A stretch of DNA of 62,604 bases from the NCBI RefSeq assembly GCF_001050375.1, contig NZ_KQ130501.1, positions 1 to 62,604 of the forward strand. Reading direction: 5' to 3'. The stretch is from Catenovulum maritimum. Lineage in GTDB: Bacteria; Pseudomonadota; Gammaproteobacteria; Enterobacterales; Alteromonadaceae. This document shows positions 45,723-55,283 of the stretch, in pieces. Made by a program: the position numbers and the translations under genes. The notes beneath the pieces are model-generated. The model saw nothing but the letters and a program-made list of their open reading frames with translations, was not told the DNA's origin and did not search any database. How positions within the stretch are numbered: the stretch's first letter is position 1; each line of letters starts with the position of its first letter.

Positions 45723-47370
45723 CTGTCTCAACTCTAATTTTTAGTTGCTTATATTTATACATTTCACTGTCTGCTAATGACAAACACTCAGATGCTGTAT
45801 TGCCTTGTTGGTTATTAGCAATACCAAAACTCAAGCCAGCTTCAGCCCAAAATGCCTTTAACTGGCTATTAATTTCGATCAGAGACTGGCTTATAATCTG
45901 TTGAAGACTCAGTAAATCTGCGTATGTACTAGTTGATAACACGCAAATAAATTCATCACCACCGACTCTAAAGGTCGTGCCTTTAGGCTTGATTAAATTT
46001 GAAATCAGTTTAGCACCTTTCTCTATTAGTTTATCTCCTTCCGCATGCCCATATTTATCATTAATTGCCTTCAAGCCATCAAAATCAATATAAACTATAA
46101 AATAATGTTCGCCTAAATTAGACAAGGTTTCATTTAATGCATAACGATTACCTAGCTGGGTAAGTGGATCTATTCTAGATAAATAAAAATGTCGGTTAAA
46201 CTCAATTTGTTTTAATTTAAACCATTCCGAAAGGCATAAAATAATGCAAAGACAATCAACAGATAGTGCGATTAAAACCACAGCTTCTGGGTTATCTAAA
46301 GCACCAAACATTTTGTTATGAGCCGCCATATAATATGCTAATGAAAAGCTGTACAACAAATTACCGATTAGAAAATATTTAGCTCTAAAATCCTTTTTGC
46401 TCATCATAATTACACTGACAGATAAGGTAACTAAAATCCAAATCATGGCAAGGATATGAGAAACATAAAAACTCAGCTGAAATGATATTAAGGCCATGGA
46501 TAAACCAAGAAAGGTACAAATTATTGTTAATATATTTAGAAATTTAGCTAATTTTAGGTGTTGGTTTTTACACTCAAATAAATCACTAACAAATTGACAC
46601 GCACAGGCAATCGCAAATGGAAATATATACATTCCAGCGTAACTCCAATTAATCTGAATTTCGCTGAATAAATCATTTACCAGACCCGAAGCGGCCGCCC
46701 AACCAACCCCATGTAAACCAACATAGCCCGCACAGGTTATCGCGATTCGGTGACCGGTTCTTGTATAGATCAAAAAAGATAATAAGCCGAGTAATAACAT
46801 TATGGAAATTGCGGTCAAGGATAGCGAATTATTCATAGTTTGGTAACGATAAAAATCAGCAGAGCTGTATAGCGTCAACGAGACAAGTGTCGGAAAGTGT
46901 TTAGCAGAAACATACAGCCATATTGACGTATTCGTTTCACCATCAACTTGTATCGGCAACACTTGAAAGTGAAGTAATTGAGGAGCAGAACTATTGTGGA
47001 ACTGCGAAAAATCTATGACTTCTTCTTCTTGTTTTGAATTTGTAATCCAAGTCGCTCTGGCAATATCAAGAAAATTAGCATTTGGAATTAAAAACCAAGT
47101 TTGACCACTATTATTTGTAATATTGATTTTTGTTAAAAAACCGCCTGATTTTCCCACTATGCCTTCTGTAATAGGCAGAGTATTAGACCAAACCTGTCTG
47201 TAGTTATTTATATTTAATTCTGTGATGTTTTCAGGTACCGCTCGCCATAAACCTTCGTCTTTAATATGAATTGGTGACTCTTGATTTAAAACTATGCTTT
47301 CTAGAGCAAAAGATTTAATCGGTAGGAAACCCCAAAAGACGATCCAAACTGCTAGGTAACGGATTGGCAA
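45709..47370 (-). CDS. 7TMR-DISM membrane diguanylate cyclase
   Basis: 553-aa membrane sensor that should make cyclic di-GMP. Signal peptide (about 1-23), periplasmic DISM-type beta domain (about 30-180), seven hydrophobic helices (about 185-385) and a C-terminal GGDEF domain (DPLTQLGNRYAL near 403, active site FRVGGDEFICVL near 480). No RxxD inhibitory site stands five residues before the GGDEF (KPKG instead). The same sensor module is found in the hybrid kinase at 13225-16662, so the two may read related ligands. Monocistronic, divergent from the FKBP gene and overlapping the SDR gene tail. Confidence 0.92.
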   Translation of the reverse strand: MPIRYLAVWIVFWGFLPIKSFALESIVLNQESPIHIKDEGLWRAVPENITELNINNYRQVWSNTLPITEGIVGKSGGFLTKINITNNSGQTWFLIPNANFLDIARATWITNSKQEEEVIDFSQFHNSSAPQLLHFQVLPIQVDGETNTSIWLYVSAKHFPTLVSLTLYSSADFYRYQTMNNSLSLTAISIMLLLGLLSFLIYTRTGHRIAITCAGYVGLHGVGWAAASGLVNDLFSEIQINWSYAGMYIFPFAIACACQFVSDLFECKNQHLKLAKFLNILTIICTFLGLSMALISFQLSFYVSHILAMIWILVTLSVSVIMMSKKDFRAKYFLIGNLLYSFSLAYYMAAHNKMFGALDNPEAVVLIALSVDCLCIILCLSEWFKLKQIEFNRHFYLSRIDPLTQLGNRYALNETLSNLGEHYFIVYIDFDGLKAINDKYGHAEGDKLIEKGAKLISNLIKPKGTTFRVGGDEFICVLSTSTYADLLSLQQIISQSLIEINSQLKAFWAEAGLSFGIANNQQGNTASECLSLADSEMYKYKQLKIRVETAKQI

Positions 47371-47533
47371 AATTAGCTCCGAAGGCTTTTTAATATCAAA
47401 ACCGACATTTAAAAATATATGTGAAACTAAACTTCACTAACAGCTAACTATAGCTAACATTAATATCTTGGTGTAGCTGTAGTGTTTTTTTTGCTAAAAT
47501 ACTAAAAATTATAAATTTAATAATAGGTAATCT

Positions 47534-47965
47534 GTGGCTAGAAATAAAGCTAAAAAAACATCAAAAGGCTCTACCGGATCTAATAAAAAATTAACGGAAG
47601 ACTTCATCAGTAAATATCAAAACAAAGCTGATGTGATATCACTAGATTCAGGGTTATTGTATCGGGTAATTGATGATGTTCAGGGAACTAGTCCTAAATT
47701 TACAGACACTGTTACAGTAAATCAAAGAATACTCTTAGCAGATGGCAGCGTCATAGCGGATACTTATAAAGCTGGTCTACCGGACGAATTTGATATATCA
47801 GAAGCTATACCTGGCTTACAGGAAGGAATTCAGCTTATGCCTGTTGGAGCAAGATATGAATTTGTAATTCCTCCAGAGCTAGCTTGGGGTAAAAAAGGAA
47901 ATGGCAGTAAAATAGGCCCAAATGCTGTGATGCAAGTCGATTTACGCCTAATTAAAGTAAGTTAA
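47534..47965 (+). CDS. FKBP-type peptidyl-prolyl isomerase
   Basis: 143-aa cytosolic protein (no signal peptide) with a basic Lys-rich N terminus (about 1-20) and a C-terminal FKBP domain. Recognisable parts are DTVTVNQRILLADG, FDISEAIPGLQEGIQLMPVGARYEFVIPPELAWG and the closing QVDLRLIKV. Some active-site aromatic residues of drug-binding FKBPs are replaced, so isomerase strength is uncertain. Start is GTG 47534, with AGG 6 bases upstream; no ATG fits. Single gene between two cyclic-di-GMP genes. Confidence 0.85.
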   Translation: MARNKAKKTSKGSTGSNKKLTEDFISKYQNKADVISLDSGLLYRVIDDVQGTSPKFTDTVTVNQRILLADGSVIADTYKAGLPDEFDISEAIPGLQEGIQLMPVGARYEFVIPPELAWGKKGNGSKIGPNAVMQVDLRLIKVS

Positions 47966-48020
47966 ACTGAGTAGCTGACTCTCAATTTGATATAACTAAG
48001 AGTCATCAGGGCATGCTTAT

Positions 48021-51017
48021 CTAGAAAAGGTTTTGATAGATTTTTTCGGTTTTAATAAAACTAAATAACTCGGCTTCAGGTAATGGTTGACTAAATAAAT
48101 AACCTTGGCCGATTTGACAATTATTACGTACCAGAAATTCAACATGCTCTGCAGTTTCTACCCCTTCTGCGATCACCTGCATGTTTAGCTTATGCGCCAT
48201 CGCTATAATCGCATCTGAAATCGCCATATCATCTTTATCATCTGGTATATCACGAATAAAAGCTCTATCAACTTTAAGCGTATCAACTGGAAACTTTTTC
48301 AGATAACTTAATGAAGAGTAACCCGTACCAAAGTCATCAATTGACATTTGAACGCCCAAAGATTTAATTTCATCAAGTTGTTTCAACGCCTCGTTAATAT
48401 CCCCCATTAACATAGACTCTGTAATTTCTATATCTAGCCAATGAGAATTAATTCTAGCTTTAGTGATACTATCTTTGATGATACTGACTATGTTCTTATC
48501 TTTAAATTGACGTGCAGATAGATTAACCGCGACAGTATAATTTTTATTAAATTCTTTATTCAATCTTGCGATAAAATGGCTGGCTTCATCGATAACCCAC
48601 TCACCTAAGGCAACAATCAGACCAGACTGCTCAGCAACTGGTATAAAAACAGCAGGGGAAACCATACCTTTAGTTGGGTGGTTCCAACGAATTAGAGCTT
48701 CAAAACCAAATAACTCACCATCTGCTAGATTAACTTGAGGCTGATAATAAAGCACAAATTGCTGCTCTTTTATCGCTTCCCTTAACTCAGTTTCTATAAT
48801 TAAGCTTTCTTGTACTTCTTTATCTAAATCATCCGTAAAGAAATAATGTGTATTTCTACCCGCAGCTTTAGCTCGGTACATTGCAAGATCAGCATTTCGC
48901 ATTAAGTTCTCAATGCTAATGGCATCTCTTGGTGACATAGTAATACCGATACTCGTTGTGATTAGAACTTCTGCAGCTGATAATTGAACTGGCTCACTAA
49001 TCACGTTTTGAATATCATGCGCCATGGAAGCCGCTCTTTCAGCACTTGAAACGCCAGATAATATGACTGCAAATTCATCACCACCAAGCCTAGCGATAGT
49101 ATCTTCAGCCCTTAAACGTCGAACCAATCGCTTAGATATTTCGACTAGTAACTCATCACCTGCTTCATGACCTAAAGTGTCATTGATGCGTTTAAACTTG
49201 TCTAAATCAAAATAAAATAATGCAAAAGCAAAATGTCCACGTTTTGTCATCTCTAATGACTTAGTGAGCTGAGCTTTAAAGAATGTTCGATTGTATAAAT
49301 TAGTCAATGGGTCATGGTAAGCCAATTTTTCCATTTTACGCTGGCTTTGTTTAATAAAACTAATATCTTGTGTCGCTGAAACATAGTGTTTAACGCCTTG
49401 AACATCTTGTGTCATAGGCGAAAAAGTTTGTGATACCCAAATGCTATCACCGTTAGGGTGTGCAATTAATAGCTCGCCTTTCCAGGCATGGCCTAATGCA
49501 AGTTGTTCGTAGGCGGAATCTAAAACCCAAGTCATTTGCGGATCAACCACAGTCTCTATTTTTGCGCCCTGTAATTCATACTCTTCACGACCAGTTAACT
49601 CAATAAATTTAGGGTTAATAAATTCAATTTCAAAATCTTGATTAAGAATTGCGATTGCTGTTTCACTATGTTTCACTGCATTTGCTAACTTAATGGCAGA
49701 TAATTCCGCAACTTCTTTTTCTTCGATTTTTAAATTCAAGCCTTGAATAAGTTTTTGATTATCATCCGACATGCTTGCCAGTGCTTTTGCAACAGCGCCA
49801 ATTTCGTCACAGTTCCTTGCTAATTCAGATAAATTTAATTCGCCTTGTTTAACTTGGGTTAATGCATTTGAAATCTGCTTTAACCTAGAGAGAATTTGGG
49901 TATTGATAAAAGAGTAGATTAATCCACCCATACAAATTGCAGATAATAGAATTCCCAAATACAAGAAAAACCTTACATTTGATGGACTCCAAGGGTTATT
50001 TTGTAAGTTTTCAGCTACGCCTAAATACCAATCAACTTCTGGTATCGCATTAATTGTCACGATTTGATTGCTTTCGTTACGTTCGTAAGTTTGGGTCTTA
50101 ATAAACTTATTAGACAATATGTTGCTACGTATAATCTCCTGTAATTCTGGCGATATCGTATTAAAATTGTTCAAAGTCGTGTTAAGAACTGGCTTTTGTT
50201 CAGTCTGAATATGTCTTAGCTGAGGGTCTAAAATTAAATTTCCTTTTTTATCATAAACAAAAATTTTCTTATTTGGGTTTAAATCCATTTTATCTGATAA
50301 TAGTTGACCTAACTCATCTACTTTGAAATCGCTTCCTGTTACCCCAACGAATTGATTATCTATATAAATAGGGATAATCAGGCTCATTACCCAGCTAAAT
50401 TGGATATCGTCGTAATATACAGGTGTCCAAATCGGTTGACGGGTAGGATTAAACTCAGGCGTACCGAGTTTATAAAATAAGTCATCAGTAAAAGTATGAT
50501 CATGGCCTAAGCCTTCAATTAATCCACTTGGAAAAGCGGTAGCATTTCCGTTAACTGATATATAGAAAAAATTAGCAAATAATGGCTGGATGTTGGTTGC
50601 TATGCCGGAAAATATTTCACTTGTTACCTTAGATTCAAACAAAACCTTATCAGTAACTGTTTTACTTTGCGCAAGATAGACACCAACATTCGATTTGCTG
50701 TAGCGATAACTACCATCAGTGACTTGTGGTAATGAGAAACCCGTGGTTTGGCTTGCTTTATTCCTTAACGCGACAGTTACCTGGTGATTGGCAAGTTTGC
50801 CAACGTAAACAAGTTGCTCTAAATGGTTAGAAATAATATTTGAAGTTTGACTAGCGGAATTTTCTATTTCAGATTTTACGACACTATAAATATAATCATT
50901 TTGATATTTAGAGAAGATAAACGCAGCTATGCTGCCAACAATCAAACATGAAGTGAAAATGGCTAAACTAGCCTTAATCGAAATAGAGTGAATAAATTTA
51001 GTTTTCAACCACTGCAT
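48021..51017 (-). CDS. dCache-HAMP-PAS-GGDEF-EAL cyclic-di-GMP protein
   Basis: 998-aa membrane protein. TM1 (about 15-35), a large double-Cache periplasmic sensor (about 40-335), TM2 (about 350-372), HAMP-like segment, PAS domain (about 440-550, NQDFEIEFINPKF), GGDEF (ARLGGDEFAVIL) and EAL (FGFEALIRWNHP; NLSARQF, DIEITESML, DDFGTGYSSLSYL, EGVETAEHVEFL). The inhibitory-site RAED lies five residues before GGDEF. Both catalytic motifs are intact, so it may be bifunctional, with net direction set by the sensor. Monocistronic and divergent from ettA. Confidence 0.93.
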   Translation of the reverse strand: MQWLKTKFIHSISIKASLAIFTSCLIVGSIAAFIFSKYQNDYIYSVVKSEIENSASQTSNIISNHLEQLVYVGKLANHQVTVALRNKASQTTGFSLPQVTDGSYRYSKSNVGVYLAQSKTVTDKVLFESKVTSEIFSGIATNIQPLFANFFYISVNGNATAFPSGLIEGLGHDHTFTDDLFYKLGTPEFNPTRQPIWTPVYYDDIQFSWVMSLIIPIYIDNQFVGVTGSDFKVDELGQLLSDKMDLNPNKKIFVYDKKGNLILDPQLRHIQTEQKPVLNTTLNNFNTISPELQEIIRSNILSNKFIKTQTYERNESNQIVTINAIPEVDWYLGVAENLQNNPWSPSNVRFFLYLGILLSAICMGGLIYSFINTQILSRLKQISNALTQVKQGELNLSELARNCDEIGAVAKALASMSDDNQKLIQGLNLKIEEKEVAELSAIKLANAVKHSETAIAILNQDFEIEFINPKFIELTGREEYELQGAKIETVVDPQMTWVLDSAYEQLALGHAWKGELLIAHPNGDSIWVSQTFSPMTQDVQGVKHYVSATQDISFIKQSQRKMEKLAYHDPLTNLYNRTFFKAQLTKSLEMTKRGHFAFALFYFDLDKFKRINDTLGHEAGDELLVEISKRLVRRLRAEDTIARLGGDEFAVILSGVSSAERAASMAHDIQNVISEPVQLSAAEVLITTSIGITMSPRDAISIENLMRNADLAMYRAKAAGRNTHYFFTDDLDKEVQESLIIETELREAIKEQQFVLYYQPQVNLADGELFGFEALIRWNHPTKGMVSPAVFIPVAEQSGLIVALGEWVIDEASHFIARLNKEFNKNYTVAVNLSARQFKDKNIVSIIKDSITKARINSHWLDIEITESMLMGDINEALKQLDEIKSLGVQMSIDDFGTGYSSLSYLKKFPVDTLKVDRAFIRDIPDDKDDMAISDAIIAMAHKLNMQVIAEGVETAEHVEFLVRNNCQIGQGYLFSQPLPEAELFSFIKTEKIYQNLF

Positions 51018-51255
51018 AGCAAGTGTATTGCCTCATATTATGCTGAGTTTTCCGTAACTCAATTTATTATTTATAAATACAATAACCTAATATTAAAGCT
51101 TGATTACAATAAAAAACCAATCTTTTTATTTAAATTTACACTTTTAAACGCCTAATGTGTGCATATTTGATAAATATCCGAATAAATACTTCAAAGCTTT
51201 GCAAGCTAAAGCTAGAATAAGCGCATAATTTCTAACAATTACATGGTTCTGCAAT

Positions 51256-52926
51256 ATGGCTCAATATGTATATACGATGTCACGCGTTGGTAAAATTGTC
51301 CCACCAAAACGTGAAATATTAAAAAATATTAATCTTTGTTTTTTTCCTGGCGCTAAAATAGGTGTACTTGGTTTAAATGGTGCAGGTAAATCAACTCTAC
51401 TTAGAATAATGGCTGGTATTGATACCGAAATCGAAGGGGAAGCTAGAGCGCAACCCGGTTTAAAAATTGGCTACTTACCTCAAGAACCTCAGCTAGATCC
51501 AAATAAAAACGTCAGAGAAAATGTTGAAGAAGCAGTTTCAATAGTAAAAAACGCAATTACTCGTTTAGATGAAGTTTATGCTGCATACGCTGAACCAGAT
51601 GCTGATTTTGATGCATTAGCAAAAGAACAAGGCGAATTAGAAGCCATCATACAAACGCAAGACGGCCATAATATTGAAAACGTTCTGAACCGAGCAGCAG
51701 ACGCATTAAGACTGCCACCTTGGGATGCTGATGTCACTAAACTATCTGGTGGTGAAAAAAGACGTGTGGCTTTGTGTCGACTATTGCTTGAAAAACCAGA
51801 CATGTTGCTACTGGATGAACCAACTAACCACTTAGATGCAGAATCTGTTGCTTGGCTAGAGCGATTTTTACATGACTATGAAGGCACAGTCGTGGCTATC
51901 ACCCATGACAGATATTTCCTCGATAACGTTGCCGGTTGGATCTTAGAGCTAGATAGAGGCCAAGGTATTCCATGGGAAGGGAATTATTCTTCTTGGTTAG
52001 AACAAAAAGATGAAAGATTAAAACAAGAACAGAAATCTGAGCAAGCGCGTCAAAGATCGATTCAACAAGAATTAGAATGGGTTAAATCAAACCCTAAAGG
52101 CCGTCAAGCTAAAAGCAAAGCTCGTATGGCTAGATTTGAGGAACTTAATAATCAAGATTTCCAAAAACGTAACGAAACAAACGAACTTTATATTCCGCCG
52201 GGTGAACGTCTAGGTGATAAAGTTATTGAAGTTGAAAACTTAACTAAATCTTTTAACGATAGGTTACTGATAGATGATTTGAGCTTTAGCCTACCAAAAG
52301 GTGCTATCGTCGGTATCATAGGTCCAAATGGTGCGGGTAAATCAACTTTATTCAAAATGCTTTCTGGAACCGAACAGCCTGATAGCGGATCAATTACATT
52401 AGGTGAAACAGTTAAATTATCGAGTGTTGATCAATTTAGAGATTCTATGAATGACGCAAATACTGTCTTCCAAGAAATTTCTGAAGGCTCTGATATCATC
52501 CAAATAGGTTCGTTTGAAATTAATAGCCGGGCTTATGTAAGCCGCTTTAACTTTAAAGGTACAGATCAGCAAAAACGAATTGGTGAATTATCTGGTGGTG
52601 AACGAAATCGTGTTCATTTGGCTAAATTGCTAAAAGCTGGCGGTAACGTTTTATTACTGGATGAGCCTACCAATGATTTAGATGTTGAAACCCTACGAGC
52701 ACTTGAAAATGCATTACTTGATTTCCCAGGCTGTGCTATGGTTATCTCACATGATAGATGGTTCCTAGATAGAATCGCAACTCACATCCTAGATTACCGA
52801 GATGAAGGTCAAGTTAACTTCTATGAAGGAAACTATACTGATTACGAAGCTTGGTTAAAACAAACTCTAGGTGACGATGCAGTTCTAAACCCTCATAGAA
52901 TTAAGTATAAAAAAATTACCAAATAA
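51256..52926 (+). CDS. ettA: Energy-dependent translational throttle protein EttA
   Basis: ABC-F ATPase without membrane domains that binds the ribosomal E site and gates the first elongation step according to ATP/ADP. Two ATPase halves: Walker A GLNGAGKST and GPNGAGKST, signatures LSGGEKRRVALCR and LSGGERNRVHLAK, Walker B LLLDEPTNHLD and LLLDEPTNDLD. The inserted arm (about 90-135) and the inter-domain linker (about 240-320, rich in K/R/Q) match EttA. Length 556 aa (E. coli 555). Single gene followed by a 14-bp hairpin. Confidence 0.97.
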   Translation: MAQYVYTMSRVGKIVPPKREILKNINLCFFPGAKIGVLGLNGAGKSTLLRIMAGIDTEIEGEARAQPGLKIGYLPQEPQLDPNKNVRENVEEAVSIVKNAITRLDEVYAAYAEPDADFDALAKEQGELEAIIQTQDGHNIENVLNRAADALRLPPWDADVTKLSGGEKRRVALCRLLLEKPDMLLLDEPTNHLDAESVAWLERFLHDYEGTVVAITHDRYFLDNVAGWILELDRGQGIPWEGNYSSWLEQKDERLKQEQKSEQARQRSIQQELEWVKSNPKGRQAKSKARMARFEELNNQDFQKRNETNELYIPPGERLGDKVIEVENLTKSFNDRLLIDDLSFSLPKGAIVGIIGPNGAGKSTLFKMLSGTEQPDSGSITLGETVKLSSVDQFRDSMNDANTVFQEISEGSDIIQIGSFEINSRAYVSRFNFKGTDQQKRIGELSGGERNRVHLAKLLKAGGNVLLLDEPTNDLDVETLRALENALLDFPGCAMVISHDRWFLDRIATHILDYRDEGQVNFYEGNYTDYEAWLKQTLGDDAVLNPHRIKYKKITK

Positions 52927-52941
52927 TTTTATATACATTGC

Positions 52942-52982
52942 TAACTTTAGATTTGCCACTAAGCTGGTCAAATCTAAAGTTA
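52942..52982. terminator. Hairpin after ettA
   Basis: Perfect 14-bp inverted repeat (TAACTTTAGATTTG and its complement, 13-base loop) starting 15 bases after the ettA stop. No T-run follows. Similar in style to the hairpin after rlmI. Probably a 3'-end structure. Confidence 0.5.
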
Positions 52983-53106
52983 AGTATTCACAAGTTTAAT
53001 CATATTCTCTACTAACCTTAAATAAATCATAACTTTACTAGCAAAAAATAGATAATAAGCTATCTTTGATTTAAGTTACTTATTATTGACAACAGCCGAG
53101 TGAAGA

Positions 53107-53499
53107 ATGGACGAAAGAAGAGAATTTACCCGAATTTTTTTTTCTACCCCAGCCCAATTAAGTTTACAATCGCAAACTTGGGACGTAAATATTATTGACC
53201 TTTCTTTGAAAGGCGCCTTAATTAGCCAGCCAGAAAACCAACAAAGCTTAACCATAGATGCACATGAATATACACTAAGCTTTGTGTTGCCCAATTCAGA
53301 AATTGAAATACAAATGTCTGTTAAATTGGCGCATGTCGACTCGATTAAGATTGGCTTAAGAACGCATCATTTAGATATAGATAGCGCTTCTCACTTAAAA
53401 CGTTTAGTTGAATTGAATATGAATGACATAAGTGAGCTTTACCGAGAACTTGAAAACTTATCTCATCCAGAATCTGATGTTAAACACGAAGATAAGTAA
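53107..53499 (+). CDS. PilZ-domain cyclic-di-GMP receptor
   Basis: 130-aa stand-alone PilZ protein. Both halves of the ligand motif are canonical: RxxxR at the very N terminus (RREFTRIFF) and DxSxxG in IIDLSLKGALI around residues 36-46, so cyclic di-GMP binding is expected. A charged C-terminal helix follows. It is a good candidate receptor for the diguanylate cyclases in this window, although its target is unknown. GAGTGAAGA lies directly before the ATG. Convergent with modC (12 bases between stops). Confidence 0.9.
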   Translation: MDERREFTRIFFSTPAQLSLQSQTWDVNIIDLSLKGALISQPENQQSLTIDAHEYTLSFVLPNSEIEIQMSVKLAHVDSIKIGLRTHHLDIDSASHLKRLVELNMNDISELYRELENLSHPESDVKHEDK

Positions 53500-53511
53500 T
53501 TTTACGGTAAA

Positions 53512-54600
53512 TTAGATTAGAATAGCTGTACTTTTAATTTGAGCCCATACTTTCATTTCAGGTTTTAACTCTAACCTTTCGACAGATTTTAAAGTTAATT
53601 GTGCAAATAGAAACTGTCCAGCAATTTCCAGTTTAATTAAACAATTACTCTGCTGAAGTTGCCTTTCTAATTGAACTATTCTCGCAGGTAGTACATTCAG
53701 GATACTTGTGTCACTAGGCTGATTTAAACTAATACTAACGTCTTTGGCTTTGACTCTAACTTTAATCTGCTCCTGTTTTTGTTTTGCGTTAGAGCCAGTA
53801 CTTAGCCATAATTTAAAATCTGATTGTGCAATCGACGTTTCGAGAATCTGATATTCTTCATCATAGCCAACAATTTCAGACGTAAGTATACAGCCAACCT
53901 CATCAGCAAATACTGCTTGATGTTCTGCATTCGCTAAAACGCATTCTAACTGGCCATAATCAACTAACTTACCTTTATCAATTAATAAAATATCATCAGC
54001 AATTTGACTAATTTCATCTAAAGAATGGCTGACATATAGGATAGGTATTTTCGTTTCTGTTTTTAACTTTACTAAATAGGGTAAAATTTCGTTTTTACGT
54101 GCTTTATCAAGCGCAGCTAATGGTTCATCCATTAATAAAATATTGGGTTTAGTCAGTAAAGCTCTAACAATAGCCACTCTTTGTGCTTGCCCACCAGATA
54201 GTTGACTTGGATAGCTAGCTAATAAATCTGCAATATCAAAAGTCGATAGAATACTCTGTACTTCCAGCTCGGACACATTCACAGTTTGTTTTCGATTTAA
54301 ACCGTAAAATAAATTCTGCTTAACCGTTAAATGCGGAAATAAGCTCGGCTCTTGAAATACATATCCGATATTACGTTTGTGTGTTGCAAGCTTAGTTTTT
54401 CCAACTTGCCACATTTTAGAATTAAATTGAACGTGACCATTAAACTTATCCTCTAGACCTGCAATGCAACGTAGTAAAGACGTTTTTCCACAACCAGAGT
54501 GACCATAAATAGCCGTGATGCCGCTTAAGCTTAATTTAACGGTTAAGTTCAGGTTAAAATTAGCCAGTTTTAAATCTATCGCTAAATCTAAATAATTCAT
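53512..54600 (-). CDS. modC: Molybdate ABC transporter ATPase ModC
   Basis: ATP-binding subunit that powers molybdate import. Walker A GHSGCGKTS near residue 35, ABC signature LSGGQAQRVAIVRAL near 130, Walker B ILLMDEPLAALD near 155, and a C-terminal TOBE/Mop-like domain (about 290-360) that binds oxyanion and can inhibit transport. Length 362 aa (E. coli 352). Its start overlaps the modB stop by 4 bases (ATGA), so subunits are made in coupled amounts. Confidence 0.95.
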   Translation of the reverse strand: MNYLDLAIDLKLANFNLNLTVKLSLSGITAIYGHSGCGKTSLLRCIAGLEDKFNGHVQFNSKMWQVGKTKLATHKRNIGYVFQEPSLFPHLTVKQNLFYGLNRKQTVNVSELEVQSILSTFDIADLLASYPSQLSGGQAQRVAIVRALLTKPNILLMDEPLAALDKARKNEILPYLVKLKTETKIPILYVSHSLDEISQIADDILLIDKGKLVDYGQLECVLANAEHQAVFADEVGCILTSEIVGYDEEYQILETSIAQSDFKLWLSTGSNAKQKQEQIKVRVKAKDVSISLNQPSDTSILNVLPARIVQLERQLQQSNCLIKLEIAGQFLFAQLTLKSVERLELKPEMKVWAQIKSTAILI

Positions 54601-55283
54601 TTTACTTTAAATAACCCGTTTGAACCTCGATTGAGAAGGTTCAGCACCAAAAGTACTACAAAAGAAAAAATCAACATACCTGCGGAGAGCAAATGAGCTT
54701 TGTCATATTCTAGCGCTTCAACATGCTCATAAATTAGAACTGAAATCACCTGAGTTTCACCTGGTATATTACCACCTATCATAAGCACAATACCAAACTC
54801 ACCTATGGTGTGGGTAAAACCTAAAATAGCACCTGAGATAATACCGGGTTTAGCGAGAGGCATAACAACCGAAAAAAAAGTGTCTAATGAATTTGCTCCC
54901 AAAGTCGCGGCTACTTCAAAAGGTCTCTCACCAATAGACTCAATAGCATTTTGTATTGGTTGCACAACAAAAGGTAAAGAGTAAATAACAGAGGCAATAA
55001 CCAAACCTGTAAAACTAAAAGCGAGATTTTGTATGCCAAGTAAATCGAAGTACCGGCTCAAGCTACCGCCATGTCCAAATGAGATTAATAGATAAAAGCC
55101 AATAACACTCGGCGGTAATACTAAAGGTAAGGCGATTAAACTGGATACAGGGACTTTTAAAAGGGATTTAGTTCTGGCTAACCAATAAGATAAAGGTAAA
55201 GAAACCAACAATAAAATTAAGGTAACTGTAGAAGCTAACTTGAGTGTTAAATAGATGGCGCTATATTCTAATTCAGTCAACAT
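54597..55283 (-). CDS. modB: Molybdate ABC transporter permease ModB
   Basis: 228-aa inner membrane permease with five or six helices. The ABC EAA-loop is visible as EVAATLGANSLDTFFSVVMP followed by AKPGIISGAILGF, and TIGEFGIVLMIGGNIPGET is a typical ModB segment. It makes the transmembrane channel with ModC as motor and ModA as substrate donor. Overlaps modA by one base and modC by four. Confidence 0.95.
   Translation of the reverse strand: MLTELEYSAIYLTLKLASTVTLILLLVSLPLSYWLARTKSLLKVPVSSLIALPLVLPPSVIGFYLLISFGHGGSLSRYFDLLGIQNLAFSFTGLVIASVIYSLPFVVQPIQNAIESIGERPFEVAATLGANSLDTFFSVVMPLAKPGIISGAILGFTHTIGEFGIVLMIGGNIPGETQVISVLIYEHVEALEYDKAHLLSAGMLIFSFVVLLVLNLLNRGSNGLFKVK

Noticed and set aside
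47976-48005. Inverted repeat TGACTCT/AGAGTCA between the FKBP and GGDEF-EAL genes as a terminator
   Set aside because: Only 7 bp with a 16-base loop and no T-run; too weak to call.
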